Source of the DNA: Spisula solida
Lineage: Eukaryota; Mollusca; Bivalvia; Venerida; Mactridae
DNA: 64,000 bases
Assembly: GCA_947247005.1 (NCBI GenBank)
Contig: OX365949.1
Span: 196,001-260,000 of the forward strand
Reading direction: 5' to 3'
This document shows, in pieces, positions 12,100 through 23,199 of this stretch (the stretch's first letter is position 1; each line of letters begins with the position of its first letter). Below the pieces are notes generated by a model. It saw only the letters and a program-made list of their open reading frames with translations. It was not told where the DNA came from and did not search any database. The position numbers and the translations under genes are program-made.

Positions 12100-12608
12100 T
12101 TATTAGTTTGACTTTTTAAGGGTCTCCTAAAAGGTAGTACATTTATACCTTTGGAGACGGTTTCTCGTAGCAGTGGTATGTGACGCTGTTTTTGAAACAC
12201 TAGTACAGTTGTAAATAGTGTCTTATAAATCGGGGGTCTCCTGTCTCCTTAAAGGAAGTATCACTATTTCTTTGGAGTTAGTTTCTCGTAGCAGTGGTAT
12301 ATGACGCTGCTCTTGAAACACCCATGCATCCTGCCTCCTTAAAGGAAGTATCATTATTCCTTTGGAGTTAGTTTCTCGTGGCAGTGGTATGTGACGCTGC
12401 TCTTGAAACACCCATTTTAGGGGGTATTTGAGGGAGGATTTAAGCCTTAAACTTTAATATATATATATACATTTGTTGTTATGTTCGCATGCATGTATCT
12501 ATGTAAAATTGTTTTAACCATGTCTTAAATGTGATTGTAAAGCACTTTTGAACGTGTAATTACATGATAAAAGTGCTATATAAATATGGTATAATAATAA
12601 TAATAATT
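12100..12608 (+). mobile_element. LINE 3' UTR with internal triplication and AATAAT tail
   Basis: Three tandem ~100-bp units (starts near 12116, 12231, 12329), each with CTTTGGAG, GTTTCTCGTAGCAGTGG and TGACGCTGYTYTTGAAACAC. It then ends in AAAGTGCTATATAAATATGG and (TAA)n. The minus-strand copy near 35550-35640 has a single unit, so the triplication is specific to this copy or subfamily. Confidence 0.8.
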
Positions 12609-12960
12609 ATATACATGTTACTGCCAGTGGTAACCGGAACAATCCTGTAATTGACTTTATACAGACAACTTCTGCACGGATAATGGATAGTGACTAAGTT
12701 AACTGTAAGGCACTTGCGTAGTCGTAGCGCATAATCATAAGTAACACGTTACTTAGTTAAAAAACGTAACACTAAAATGTTACAAATTTGATGGAAAAAT
12801 AAATTTTGTCAAATAATTTTGTGGCGGCAAATTTTTAACGCGTGGGTTTGACCAGGTTAGCACAGGCCTCAAATCGTGACAAATCGGTTATAATTATGTA
12901 AAACATTGGGTAAAATTATTGCATACCTATGATCGTGGCTTTCGCGCAGCATTTTAACTG

Positions 12961-13797
12961 CCCCTGCGAAATGAATCCTTACAGTTCATGAATAGTCAGT
13001 GAACAGACAATGGGACATGTCCGTGAAGTATTCTTGAAATTTGATGTTCCTAAACTTTTCATGAACACTTTATGAACTGTTCATTCCAACTAAATTTATT
13101 AAATATTCTTCAGCTTATTAGGGTTCATGTCCAGTTCATGATTTTTGTGTTCTGTTTTTCCATGTCCCATTTTATGTTCATGAATTGATGCCTCTGTGAA
13201 ATGTTTAAGAACACTTCAAGAACAGTTCATGAACAACCCATGAAATAAACTAAGTGTATCAAAATGCATTAAATAAAGCTCTATGTTTTTAGTTTGAACA
13301 ACTATTCTTATAATTAAATTTTATTCACACAAGATACTTTTAAACTTGACATGTTAAACTCTGCAACTTACCTTTTACAATATGACTCATTTAGATAAAA
13401 ACACCTATTAAAATTTGTCAAACAACAGCACATGTCATTGCTAGCAGCCATTTGGAAAATCTGTGATGTCGTCAACATGTGACAGGAAGTCATGTTTTAT
13501 GAACACTTAAAGAACTTTTCATGAATTAATTAATTGATGACTGTTCGAGGATGGTTAAAGAACTCTCTCGATATATTTGTTCATGAAATGTTCATCAGGT
13601 AATTGTATGGCTGGATCAAGAACACTTCCTTCTCAAATATTTATCAATAATTCATCAACAGTTCATGAACTCACTTTCAGAACAGTTCATGTCCACAAGT
13701 TAATGAAATCATTTCAAGAACTTTTCAAGGCCTGTTCATGAACAGTTCTTGATTGGAGTGAAATGTTCATGAAATCACGAACCATATTTCGCAGGGG
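12961..13797. mobile_element. GTTCATGAAC-rich DNA transposon, copy 2
   Basis: 837 bp bounded by CCCCTGCGAAAT on the left and ATTTCGCAGGGG on the right, a 12-bp inverted repeat with one mismatch. Both outer ~250 bp are crowded with GTTCATGAAC, TTCATGAACA and TTCTTGAA words. No frame above 64 codons, hence non-autonomous. No clear target duplication. It matches the outer parts of 6090-8404 in opposite orientation and shows what that copy looked like before its own insertion. Confidence 0.75.
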
Positions 13798-14114
13798 TGC
13801 TGTTAAACAATTTTGAATTGCATCTAAGCTTCCAAAATGTATCTTTCGGTTTAAACGAGCAGTTAAAGAGATTGCCCTGTGGCTAAGTGTTCTATGGCGG
13901 TCTTTCATTAGCTTGCATTTTCATTTGGATGTTGTTTATCTAAGAGGTACATTACATGAAAGGTTGGACAGTGGTGGTTGTTTTTATTCGCCGTGCGGCG
14001 AAAGCTTTAATAAAGGCCGCGTAGCATACATGTATGTATGCACCTTGCGGTGCGACACGGGGACTTTTCTTTGCACCGATTCTTTATGCATTTAAACTAC
14101 ATCGAGTCAAATAT
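13798..14114. other. Unassigned spacer
   Basis: No gene seen. It contains small inverted GC words (GCCGTGCGGCG near 13991, CACCTTGCGGTGCGACAC near 14041) and leads into the tandem region. Confidence 0.4.
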
Positions 14115-15900
14115 GCATTTATCTTGCACCGAATCTTTATGAATTATATTGCTTCGAGTCTTTAGGGAGTTGTATTGCACAGGGCGGTCATCGCATATTT
14201 TCTGGGTTGGTTTGAAACGCGATACTAGACAATACGACAATGATCACACGAAAACACGACAATGAGGTCACAAAAATACGACATTACAATAACGATAATA
14301 CGACATTACAATAACAATAATACGACAGTACGATAATGATAATACGACATTACAAAATGATAACACGACATAACGATAACACGACATTACAATAACAATA
14401 ATACGACATTACAATAACGATGATACGACATAACAAAACAATAACACGACATTACAATAACGATCATACGACATTACAAAACGATAACACGACATTACAA
14501 TAACGATAATACGACATTACGATAACGATAATACGACATTACAATAACGATAAAACGACATTACGATAACGATAATACGACATTACAATAACGATAAAAC
14601 GACATTTGCACCGAATCTTTATGAATTATATTGCTTCGAGTCTTTAGGGAGTTGTATTGCACAGGGCGGTCATCGCATATTTTCTGGGTTGGTTTGAAAC
14701 GCGATGCTAGACAATACGACAATGATCACACGAAAACACGACAATGAGGTCACAAAAATACGACATTACAATAACGATAATACGACATTACAATAACAAT
14801 AATACGACAGTACGATAATGATAATACGACATTACAAAATGATAACACGACATAACGATAACACGACATTACAATAACAATAATACGACATTACAATAAC
14901 GATAATACGACATAACAAAACAATAACACGACATTACAATAACGATCATACGACATTACAAAACGATAACACGACATTACAATAACGATAATACGACATT
15001 ACGATAACGATAATACGACATTACAATAACGATAAAACGACATTACGATAATACGACATTACAATAACGATAAAACGACATTACAAAACGATAACACAAC
15101 ATTACAATAACGATCATACGACATTACGATAACACGACATTACAATAACGATAACACGACATTACAATAACGATAATACGACATTACCATTAAGATAACA
15201 CGACATTACAATAATGATTATACGACATCATGATAATGATAATACGACATTACAAAACGATAAAACGACATTACAATAACGATAATACGATATTACAATA
15301 ATGATAACACGACATTTCAATAACGATAATACGACAGTATGATAATGATAATACGACATTACAATAACGATAATACGACATTACAATAATGATAATACGA
15401 CATTACGATAACGATAATACGACATTACAAAACGATAACATGACATTACAATAACGATAATACGACATTACGATAACGATAATACGATATTACAATAACG
15501 ATCAAACGACATTACGATAACGATAATACGACATTACAATAACGATAAAACGACATTACAAAACGATAACACGACATTACAATAACGATCATACGACATC
15601 ACGATAACGATAATACGACATTACAATAACGATAAAACGACATTACGATAACGATAATACGACATTACAATAATGATTAAACGACATTACGATAACATGA
15701 CATAGCAATAATACGACATTACAATAACGATAATACGACATTACAATAACGATATTATCGTTATATCATTGTATCATAATATCGCATTGTCCTACTATCG
15801 TTACCATATTATCGTTATCCTACTGTATTTTTGTCGTAATATCGTACTGCCGTGTTGCCGTATAGTTGTATTTTCGCGTTTTCGTACCTTCGTATTATCG
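14115..15900. repeat. 22-bp ACGACATTACAATAACGATAAT minisatellite
   Basis: From about 14221 to 15750 there are roughly 70 copies of a 22-bp unit, ACGACATTACAATAACGATAAT, with variants. The non-repeat leader (GAATCTTTATGAATTATATT through CGATACTAGACAATACG) occurs at 14131 and again at 14613, so a 482-bp block of leader plus array was duplicated in tandem. At 15755 the array turns over: ATAACGATA T TATCGTTAT is a perfect inverted repeat at 15746-15764, and inverted, diverged units continue to about 15900. Confidence 0.92.
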
Positions 15901-16190
15901 CCTTCCGATGCGAATTAACAATAAAATGTCATTATGATTTTGTCAACGGGCTTATTGTACTGATATTTTTAGTGGTTTAAATTGTTATTGTCAATAAAAC
16001 TACATAGTTCAGCAAAACATAGATCCGCACGTGTACAAAAACTGTTGCCATAAGAAATATTATTTCATCAAACTGACAACACTAATTTGACAATTGTTTA
16101 ATTAATAATTTTATTCAAATTCTGTTTTAAGCATGACCGAAGTCACATATCTCCATAATATTATTCTTTAATTTTAATTATATTATACCG
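15901..16190. other. AT-rich spacer
   Basis: No gene, RNA or repeat recognised between the inverted tail of the minisatellite and the SINE. Confidence 0.4.
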
Positions 16191-16470
16191 CGACCGTGAC
16201 AGAGTGATTAGGGTGTCCGCCTTGGAAGCGGGAGATCGAAGGTTCGAATCCCGGCGGAAGCTGGGTTAGAACTGATGCGGTCGGTTGGAAAACCGCCAGC
16301 TAGTTCAAGAACGGTTACCGTAAGGCCATCTCTGCCAGGCGCCCGGCAATACGAGAAGGGATTCGGGAGGTACTGTACGCACGAAATATAGGTGTCTCAT
16401 AAGTCAAATTGGCTGGCCCTTTCAATAGGAGTGACACTATAATAAACAAAAACTTTACCTTTATAAAAAC
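16191..16470 (+). mobile_element. tRNA-derived SINE
   Basis: The head looks like a tRNA: GTGACAGAGTGATTAGGG (A-box region), an anticodon-like stem-loop CCGC-CTTGGAA-GCGG, and a B-box GGTTCGAATCCC at about 16240. A ~190-bp body follows (GGTTACCGTAAGGCCATCTC, GGATTCGGGAGGTACTGTAC), ending in CACTATAATAAACAAAAAC. The body and tail after the B-box make a SINE far more likely than a tRNA gene; the 7-bp loop would read TGG (Pro-like) if it were one. Confidence 0.75.
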
Positions 16471-16746
16471 GCAGCATAGGAAATATCACATGTACATATG
16501 TTATAATATGTGAATGATATGCATGCTGTACACATTAATAGAGTTTCCGTTCTGTTCTGAAGCGTAAAATATCAGCGGATTCGGACAAAAAATCGTCCTA
16601 TCAATTGACTTAAGTAATCTAGAAAAATGTCCTCATCAGTGACAATGAGTCTCGGTAATGAAAATAGTAATTAATTAATTAATTATTATTTAGGAAGTTA
16701 AGATGCGTAAGTTGATGCTCTAATGCACTAATAAAACAGTTTTAAC

Positions 16747-17172
16747 AAGAGATGTTTGTAAAACACGTATGCCCCCACGGCAGCCCAATAGTCAGCAATG
16801 GTGAAGGTCGCAGTGACCTTGACCTTTGACCTTCTGACCTCAAAATCAATAGGGGTCATCTACTGTTGATGACCAACCTCCATGTAAAGTTTGAAGATCT
16901 TACATCAAAGTGTCCTTGAGTTATTGAACGGAAACCATTTAAATAGTCAGAAATGGTAAAGGTCACAGTGACCTTGACCTTTGACTTACTAACCTCAAAA
17001 TCAATAGGGGTCATCTACTGTTGCTGACCAACCTCCATGTAAGGTTTGAAGATCCTAGGTCAAAGCATTCTTGAGATATTGAACAGAAACAATTTTATAC
17101 GATCGACAGACCAACCGACAGACATGTGCAAAGCAATCATTATACCCCCTCATCAAAGATGGGGGCATAATA
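16747..17172. mobile_element. TGCCCCCAC-ended tandem-core element
   Basis: Bounded by ATGCCCCCACGG and GATGGGGGCATAA, an imperfect inverted pair. The core is two ~155-bp units with GGTCRCAGTGACCTTGACCTT, CAATAGGGGTCATCTACTG and CCAACCTCCATGTAA, then a GACAGACCAACCGACAGAC stretch. Same end style as 58921-59812. No coding capacity. Confidence 0.7.
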
Positions 17173-17193
17173 AATCATTTATCACCGCTGTCA

Positions 17194-17850
17194 CAGGCCT
17201 CCGTCATGTTATGCCCCTCTAGACCCCTATACTACATAAGAACCCCCTACCAACCCAAACTCTCCAAGCACACAAAAGTATCCCTATTTTTGGCTGCGAG
17301 TTGTTAAAGTGGACAAAATCTGTCTCATTGACGAAGAGACCTAATCTTGTTTATATTTACATCGTTTTGGGTAAAATATGAAAGAGAACTGGTGTTCAAT
17401 ATCTAAGAATTGGAAAAGGAAATGACAAAGGACCTGGTATTGAAAATGAAAACTTGAGCCATAACACAATAACGATACATAAATATGTGATGTTGTAATG
17501 CTTTAAAATGGTATATAATAGTATTTTGACGTGGGCAAATCTATTGTACACAACAATAACTATGTTTTTATCACAAAAGAGCCTCTTAATAATCTAATTC
17601 ACGATTCGAAAATATAATCAAGTTGTTCGAATGAGTGCACAAGAAAGTATACATTAAATATGACGTTGTATTTTTCGCAATCTTAATTTTATTACTAGCG
17701 AATACTCTGTAACAATACATGCTTGTCTTTGTAATTTGTAGTGACATGTAAAAAAACTTCAGAATATAAATGGTTGTAGAGTTTGGTTTGGTAAGGGGTG
17801 TCTGGGTAGTATAGGGGTTTAAAGGAGGCATAACATGACGGACGCCTTTG
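17194..17850. mobile_element. MITE with ~65-bp inverted ends and 10-bp target duplication
   Basis: Left end CAGGCCTCCGTCATGTTATG continues to CCTACCAACCCAAACTCT at 17265. The right end is its reverse complement with a few mismatches (AGAGTTTGGTTTGGTAAGGG to CATGACGGACGCCTTTG). It is flanked by the direct repeat ACCGCTGTCA at 17184-17193 and 17851-17860. A 10-bp duplication with long inverted ends suggests a Mutator-like element. The interior is non-coding. Confidence 0.8.
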
Positions 17851-17945
17851 ACCGCTGTCAGACCGTAGATGAACTGATTAACAACAGTTTCTTAAATGTC
17901 ACTAAAACTACAAGAATAAATAAAAAATGTTTATGCAAACCAGAA

Positions 17946-19016
17946 GGTGATAGTACGACAGTACGACAGTACGACAGTACGATAACACGATAATACGACA
18001 GTACGGTAACACGATAATACGACGGTACGGTAACACGATAATACGACAGTACGGTAACACGATAATACGACAGTACGGTAACACGATAATACGACAGTAC
18101 GGTAACACGATAATACGACAGTACGGTAACACGATAATATGACAGTACGATAACACGATAATATGACAGTACGGTAACACGATAATATGACGGTACAATA
18201 ACACGATAATATGACAGTACGATAACACGATAATACGACAGTATGATAACACGATAATACGACGGTACAATAACACGATAATATGACAGTACGACAACAC
18301 GATAATACGACGGTACAATAACACGATAATATGACAGTATGATAACACGATAATACGACTGTATGATAACACGATAATACGACAGTACGGTAACACGATA
18401 ATATGACAGTACGGTAACACGATAATATGACAACACGATAAAACGACGGTACAATAACACGATAATATGACAGTACGGTAACACGATAATATGACAGTAT
18501 GATAACACGATAATACGACGGTACAATAACACGATAATATGACAGTATGATAACACAGTAATACGACAGTATGATAACACGATAATACGACGGTACAATA
18601 ACACGATAATATGACAGTATGATAACACGATAATACGACGGTATGCTAACACGATAATACGACGGTACAATAACACGATAATATGACAGTATGATAACAC
18701 AGTAATACGACAGTATGATAACACGATAATATGACAGTATGATAACACGATAATATGACAGTATGATAACACGATAATACGAAGGTATGCTAACACGATA
18801 ATACGACGGTACAATAACACGATAATATGACAGTATGATAACACGATAATACGACAGTATGATAACACGATAATACGACGGTACAATAACATTATAATAT
18901 GACAGTATGATAACACGATAATACGACAGTACGATAACGCGATAATACGACAGTACGATAACACGGTAATACGACAGTACGATAACACAGTAATACGACA
19001 GTACGATAACACGATA
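17946..19016. repeat. 24-bp ACGACAGTACGGTAACACGATAAT minisatellite
   Basis: About 44 units of 24 bp. The length is a multiple of three and stop-free on the minus strand, producing a spurious 384-codon frame of LSYCRIIV-type octapeptides. The unit is clearly related to the 22-bp unit at 14221-15750, with AC added before GATAAT. Confidence 0.95.
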
Positions 19017-19661
19017 AATACAACAACATGGAAGTGTGATAAGGTTTACGCATAATGGAAACGGGGCTGGCTTAGATTCTTACTATCGCCTGCAGGTCCT
19101 GTTCTATCATCGGAATATCTGCTTTGGCCAAGCATGTCACTGGCGCAACCTTAAAATAAACAAAAAAAGTAGCTAAGATGTACATTTGGTGAGCAATTCT
19201 ACTGCCAATATAAGTAGCAGGACAGTACGACATACAATCATAAACTCGAAAACTGTTTTGTCATGTTATTAGTATGCTATGGAAGAATCTTTAGGTAAAA
19301 TCACGGAAATGGATTTCGTTGGTAAAATGAAACAAGACCTGTGTAATTCCTTTAAAGTTTAAATAACACGAGCTATAGAGGAATTACATAGATGTGTTAT
19401 GTATCACAAATACATTTAACAAATGTTTGTGTGATCTGTGTATGGGTACGCTTATATGATGATGATATAAAATATATTGAGGCGCGTAGAAGGAGGGAGC
19501 ACAGGTAACTGTATCATTGATTAAGAGTAAAAAAAAATTGTTTTGTAAAATATGTATACTAGTATTCATAACAAGGTTCATTACATAGGCATTGAGCCCA
19601 ACAGTCACTGGGGTGCATTTTGTTTTTCATAATTTACAGCATTTACATTTAGCAATTATCG
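19017..19661. other. Unassigned spacer
   Basis: No gene, RNA or named repeat recognised; short minus-strand frames only. Confidence 0.4.
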
Positions 19662-19973
19662 AACTGTAACATCAACAAACTACAACGTAAACACCAGTGA
19701 GGTATTTGGTTCGTAGCTCGATTCATTGTCATCAAATGCGAACATATTTCAGGCAATTTAAGTAATTGTTAATTCTATAGGGTATTAATACCCTATAGAA
19801 TTTTTTATGTAAAAATACTAAACAACTACAAAATGCCGAAGTTTCTCAAGTTGTTTTAGATGTCAGTGTGGTTGTTTATGGGATATACAGGCAACTATAC
19901 CAAACTTATGCGATTTTTCGACAATTTTATTTTATTTTTGCAATACACCAATATGTGAGGCAGTCCCTTTAAA
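19662..19973. mobile_element. Dispersed repeat with 32-bp perfect palindrome, partial copy
   Basis: About 90% alike to 39459-39775. It contains a perfect palindrome at 19771-19802 (AATTCTATAGGGTATT and its complement), then GAAGTTTCTCAAGTT and the terminus TGAGGCAGTCCCTTTAAA. The left third present in the 39 kb copy is missing here. Confidence 0.75.
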
Positions 19974-20392
19974 AGACCATAAACTAATAAGGCCTCAATC
20001 GATTTAGCCTATAATCGAACTTGGTCTAGATATTATGCCCATAAGAATTGTCATGAAGTGTGAAGACGATCGGATGAAAACTGTTCGAGTTAGATTACTG
20101 ATAAGGCCAATTTCATACTTTTTGGTAATTAAAGGTGTTAGAGTACAGGCAAACTGCTGGACGCCACCGCAATGGGTAATGTAAGGACCATTACCCCAAA
20201 AGCCCTCAAAGTTTGAAGACGATCAGATGAAAACTGTTTTCAGGTACAGATAATGCCAATTTTATATTTATTTGGTAATTAAAGGCCCATAACCTAATAA
20301 GGCTAATAAAATTGTTTGCGTTAGTGTACAGACAAACTGCTGGACTCCACCATCCGCCAAACGCCTGACGAGGGTGTTCAAACAGGCGTATA
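19974..20392 (-). mobile_element. TATACGCC-ended tandem-core element, short copy
   Basis: Reverse complement of the family at 47270-48572. On the minus strand it begins TATACGCCTGTTTGAACACC and has two units with AACTGTTTTCATCCGATCGTC and GGCATAATATCTAGACCAAG. It abuts the palindrome-bearing repeat on its left. Confidence 0.75.
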
Positions 20393-20689
20393 AAAACAGA
20401 AGTTGAACGTTTATTTTAAATTGGAAATTACCAAAAACTTTACGATAATACCAAATTTGTATATAGACACGAAGTAAAGCAGTAAGTGTACGATATGAAA
20501 AATTCGATCGACATCAAAACTAGTGATCAATACCCTATATATGTCTAAGTGCGCAGAAAGGAGCGAGTAACATAACTGGTAAAAGTCAGGGAAGTAAGCA
20601 ATGATGCACAACTGAAATATGATAAACTATATATCGATGGACGTCCATAAGCAACCAGGAACAAGTAGGAAGTACATGGTCAGTTCAAA

Positions 20690-20836
20690 ATGTTACTTTG
20701 GAACGTACAAGGGGTTGTTAACAAACTCAATAACAATGAATTCTTAAATTACATCAGCAGCTATGACATTATTATACAACCGGAAACGTGGAATTCCACC
20801 ACAGCAGACATTTATATTGACCCACTTTTGATTTGA
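20690..20836 (+). pseudogene. LINE endonuclease N-terminal fragment
   Basis: 48 codons starting MLLWNVQGVVNKLNN and continuing FLNYISSYDIIIQPETWNS. This matches the start of apurinic-like endonuclease domains of non-LTR retrotransposons: the conserved Asn of WNxxG and the Glu of ETW are visible. It breaks off at about 20815 where another dispersed repeat begins, so it is a remnant of an ORF2 5' region, unlike the 3'-end fragments elsewhere in the window. Confidence 0.7.
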
Positions 20837-20837
20837 T

Positions 20838-21162
20838 TGTATTGTAATATGAACAAATGCACTGCATCCAGCGGGGATTTCCCATCAGGTTTTTTGATAA
20901 TCTGATCGAGGAAAAAAATGACTATGGAATTTGTTTGCTCAACAGAGACTATATATCTAGCCTCTGGCTGCCAGGCGAACAAATAATTCGAAAAGAGTGT
21001 TTTCAAATCTAGGAGACGGGTTGCACAGATTTCTAAACCGGAAATAACTTTTTCTAAAACGATTAGTACCAACTCGAAACCTCTGAAGAACATAGGCACG
21101 TTCGTGTTACTGGTATGGGTATTTACAATAGCCAGCTCTAAAGCGCTGGCTATTAAATCCCC
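20838..21162. mobile_element. Dispersed repeat ending in AATAGCCAGC hairpin, copy 1
   Basis: Shares GAACAAATGCACTGCATCCA, CTCAACAGAGACTATA, TCTGGCTGCCAGGC and CTAAACCGGAAATAACTTTT with 29607-30240. It ends in AATAGCCAGCTCTAAAGCGCTGGCTATT, a hairpin. The minus-strand 95-codon frame is not coding in the second copy, which has an interruption. Confidence 0.7.
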
Positions 21163-21302
21163 TATTACGCGTCTTGATCGTCATTTTTTGTATTGTAAAT
21201 GGTCAAAGTCATTGATTATGTCGATTGACCAAATAAATGTATGTACTATTTAAAAGGTTAGGGACAGTTTTATTGTTGCGTTTTCTGTTGAATTAGAATT
21301 AT

Positions 21303-21400
21303 CCCTGTGGGCTTATATCAGTCACAGTGTGAGTGATAACGCGTCACTGATATAGGGTTTATTTCACTGATAGAACTTCAAATCATATCAATTATCATTA
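21303..21400. repeat. Hairpin repeat TATATCAGTCAC, copy 1
   Basis: CTTATATCAGTCAC ... GTCACTGATATAG at 21312-21355 can fold back. The same module occurs inverted at 28640-28730, including the adjoining TCCCTGTG and TTTCACTGATA words. Confidence 0.65.
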
Positions 21401-22690
21401 AATAACGCATAATATTGCCAGGTTCTGCGTTATCAGTCAGTTACCATGGCAGTGCATGGTAACATACCTCTGATGACGAGTTTACGTGCACAGTGCACAC
21501 TGGACGTAACATTTACAAATGTATTATTTTTAATATTTCTCTTAGTACATTTCATTCTTCGTTCACAGGAGCACATTCAATTATCATAATCTTTAAAACA
21601 CAGTATCACAGGAGAAACGTATTTATTTATTAAAACCACATTATGCCTTAAACGGCTATTTTGAAAAAGCAATAACTTGTCAATCTATTTGAACACTATA
21701 TTGTTGAGTCCCAAAGGTGAAAAACACCATACGAGAGACAAAAACGAAAAACAACCTTTAGTTGGTTTGTTTACCAAATAATAAATTGTAAGCAAAAAAT
21801 GCACTATTCACAATCTAAGGGAAGCAACTCTTGCAAGATTAGCATTTTGTCATCCGTGCATTTTACTAAAATATAATTTTTGGCATACTATTTCAACAGA
21901 CACATTTAACATTCAGTCGTCAACTATTTGTCATTTGTGAATATCCTAATTAGTCTATTTACTGGATGATCGAAAAAAAGGTCTTGGGAGAGATAATGTG
22001 GCTTTAAATTAAATAATATAACATCGAGACCCGTTTATTGCTGGACATCCCGGCAAGCACGCAATGACTCGGTCTCCGCCGCGTGAATCTTTCGGTACCC
22101 AGCTTTGGAATGATTAAATTTTTATATATCTTTTCCCCAAACAATTCAAAATTCTTCTGTAAAAACTGTAGCGGGGTAGAGAGTACGAGCAGGATGCAGC
22201 TAGGACTATTCATTCGTATTCCAGAGTGTGAACATTTTGCCTGAATATTCGAATACAATTAATGACCATCAGAATCTGATATTTGATGCGTTTCTGAACC
22301 AAACATTTGCAATTAACACGGAAGATGAGATAGGACGCACAAATAATACGGCTGGGCCGGGGTAGGACTGGATCGCGCATCATTTCGGTCAGGATCGTTG
22401 TTAGCGTTCCTACCGATCTTGATTTTGTAAACGTACCGACATGCGTGAATGACTGGTTCATACACTGTGCTGCTCACTACTTTCTTTATGATATTAAAAA
22501 AGAAATACAATAGTGTGCTTGTCAGGCATGGATTTATTTCAGTGCTGACGTACCATGAGGTATGTGGGTTATGTGTGGCTAACACCGCAAGAAGAAATAT
22601 GTCAACTTAAACGGCTGAAAACAACCGTAAGTTTGTATTCTAGATTTTAATGACACTCAAGTACATGCCACTTAATATTTTGTGTAAAAA
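21401..22690. other. AT-rich stretch, possible minus-strand exons
   Basis: No confident gene. Two spots deserve mention if the minus-strand gene starting at 22984 is real. At about 22490 TTTCTTTTTTAATATCATAAAG followed by AAAG|TA is an acceptor that would join in phase with exon 1 and open about 55 codons (VSSTVYEPVIHACRYVYKIK onward, three Cys) to a stop near 22313. At about 22165 there is a strong acceptor-like CTACAGTTTTTACAG. Neither reads as a known family. Confidence 0.25.
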
Positions 22691-22812
22691 TCACAGATTT
22701 TGTCCGAAGCCGACGTGTTGGACATCGAAATACATTTCCCATCATATCAAGTCCAAGTATCTCCCTTGATTGCTTATCCAGACAATTGTGTCGGTTTCGG
22801 ACAAACGCTGTG
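22691..22812. mobile_element. Small foldback element (~120 bp)
   Basis: TCACAGATTTTGTCCGAAGC on the plus strand at 22691 and TCACAGCGTTTGTCCGAAAC read on the minus strand from 22812 are inverted copies, 21 of 24 positions alike including the following CCGAC. This explains the 64-codon minus-strand frame here and argues against it being a host exon. Confidence 0.65.
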
Positions 22813-22911
22813 AAATTTTGTATTAGTAAATGGATTTTCAAAAATGTGTTTAAAAAGAAGTCATATTAAAACAGTAAGTACAATGATGATCTTAGTATGA
22901 AAAAAGCTTAC

Positions 22912-22984
22912 TTGTCTGTGCCACTGTATATCTACACATAAAAGACGCACTAAGTAACAACAGTACGCAGAAATATCTCATCAT
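22912..22984 (-). CDS. First exon of a secreted protein gene (signal peptide)
   Basis: Minus-strand exon of 73 coding bases: MMRYFCVLLLLSASFMCRYT followed by VAQT, then one base and a canonical donor (A|GTAAGC, GT at 22911-22910). It has the form of a cleavable signal peptide: short basic start, a long hydrophobic core (FCVLLLLSASF) and a small-residue cleavage region near VAQ. I chose the Met pair at 22984/22981; a Met further upstream in the same frame (about 23080) would put a hydrophilic leader before the core. A TATA-like box lies about 210 bp upstream. The exon ends in phase 1; a compatible acceptor exists near 22490, but no homologous product is recognised. Likely a small secreted protein; identity unknown. 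Confidence 0.5.
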
Positions 22985-23190
22985 TATGTTACTACTGTTC
23001 CTTCCAATGTCTGCTAACGAATGAAAGGCTTTCACCAACAGTCCACTAATTTCAACTCGTAAACAACTCACGTCAAACATTTCGAGGGCTGTCTCAAAAT
23101 GTATGTGTTCTAATAGAAAAATATTGAGTCGATTATCGTTAATTCGCTGGCTTAGAATGAGAAGGTCATAAGTACAATGAATGGTGGGGA

Positions 23191-23196
23191 TTTATA
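23191..23196 (-). promoter_or_regulatory. TATA-like box for the 22984 exon
   Basis: On the minus strand AAAGTATAAATCCCC places TATAAA here. A start site 25-30 bp downstream (about 23160-23166) would give a 5' leader of roughly 180 bp before the ATG at 22984. Supported only by position and consensus. Confidence 0.35.
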
Positions 23197-23199
23197 CTT

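Noticed and set aside
11319..12411. Minus-strand and alternative-frame ORFs over the LINE
   Set aside because: Shadows of the plus-strand reverse transcriptase frame and its repeated 3' UTR.
16191..16262. Functional tRNA gene (TGG anticodon)
   Set aside because: The acceptor stem is poor and the sequence continues into a SINE body and tail.
17858..19012. 384-codon minus-strand frame of LSYCRIIV repeats
   Set aside because: Artefact of the 24-bp minisatellite; no other coding evidence.
20812..21099. 95-codon minus-strand frame and its relative at 29569-29826
   Set aside because: Both lie in copies of one dispersed repeat, and the second copy breaks the frame; no recognised domain.
22647..22807. 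Possible second exon joined in phase to the signal-peptide exon (acceptor CACAG at 22810-22808)
   Set aside because: The sequence is an inverted-repeat foldback element (22691-22812), so the frame and the acceptor-like site are better explained as transposon sequence.
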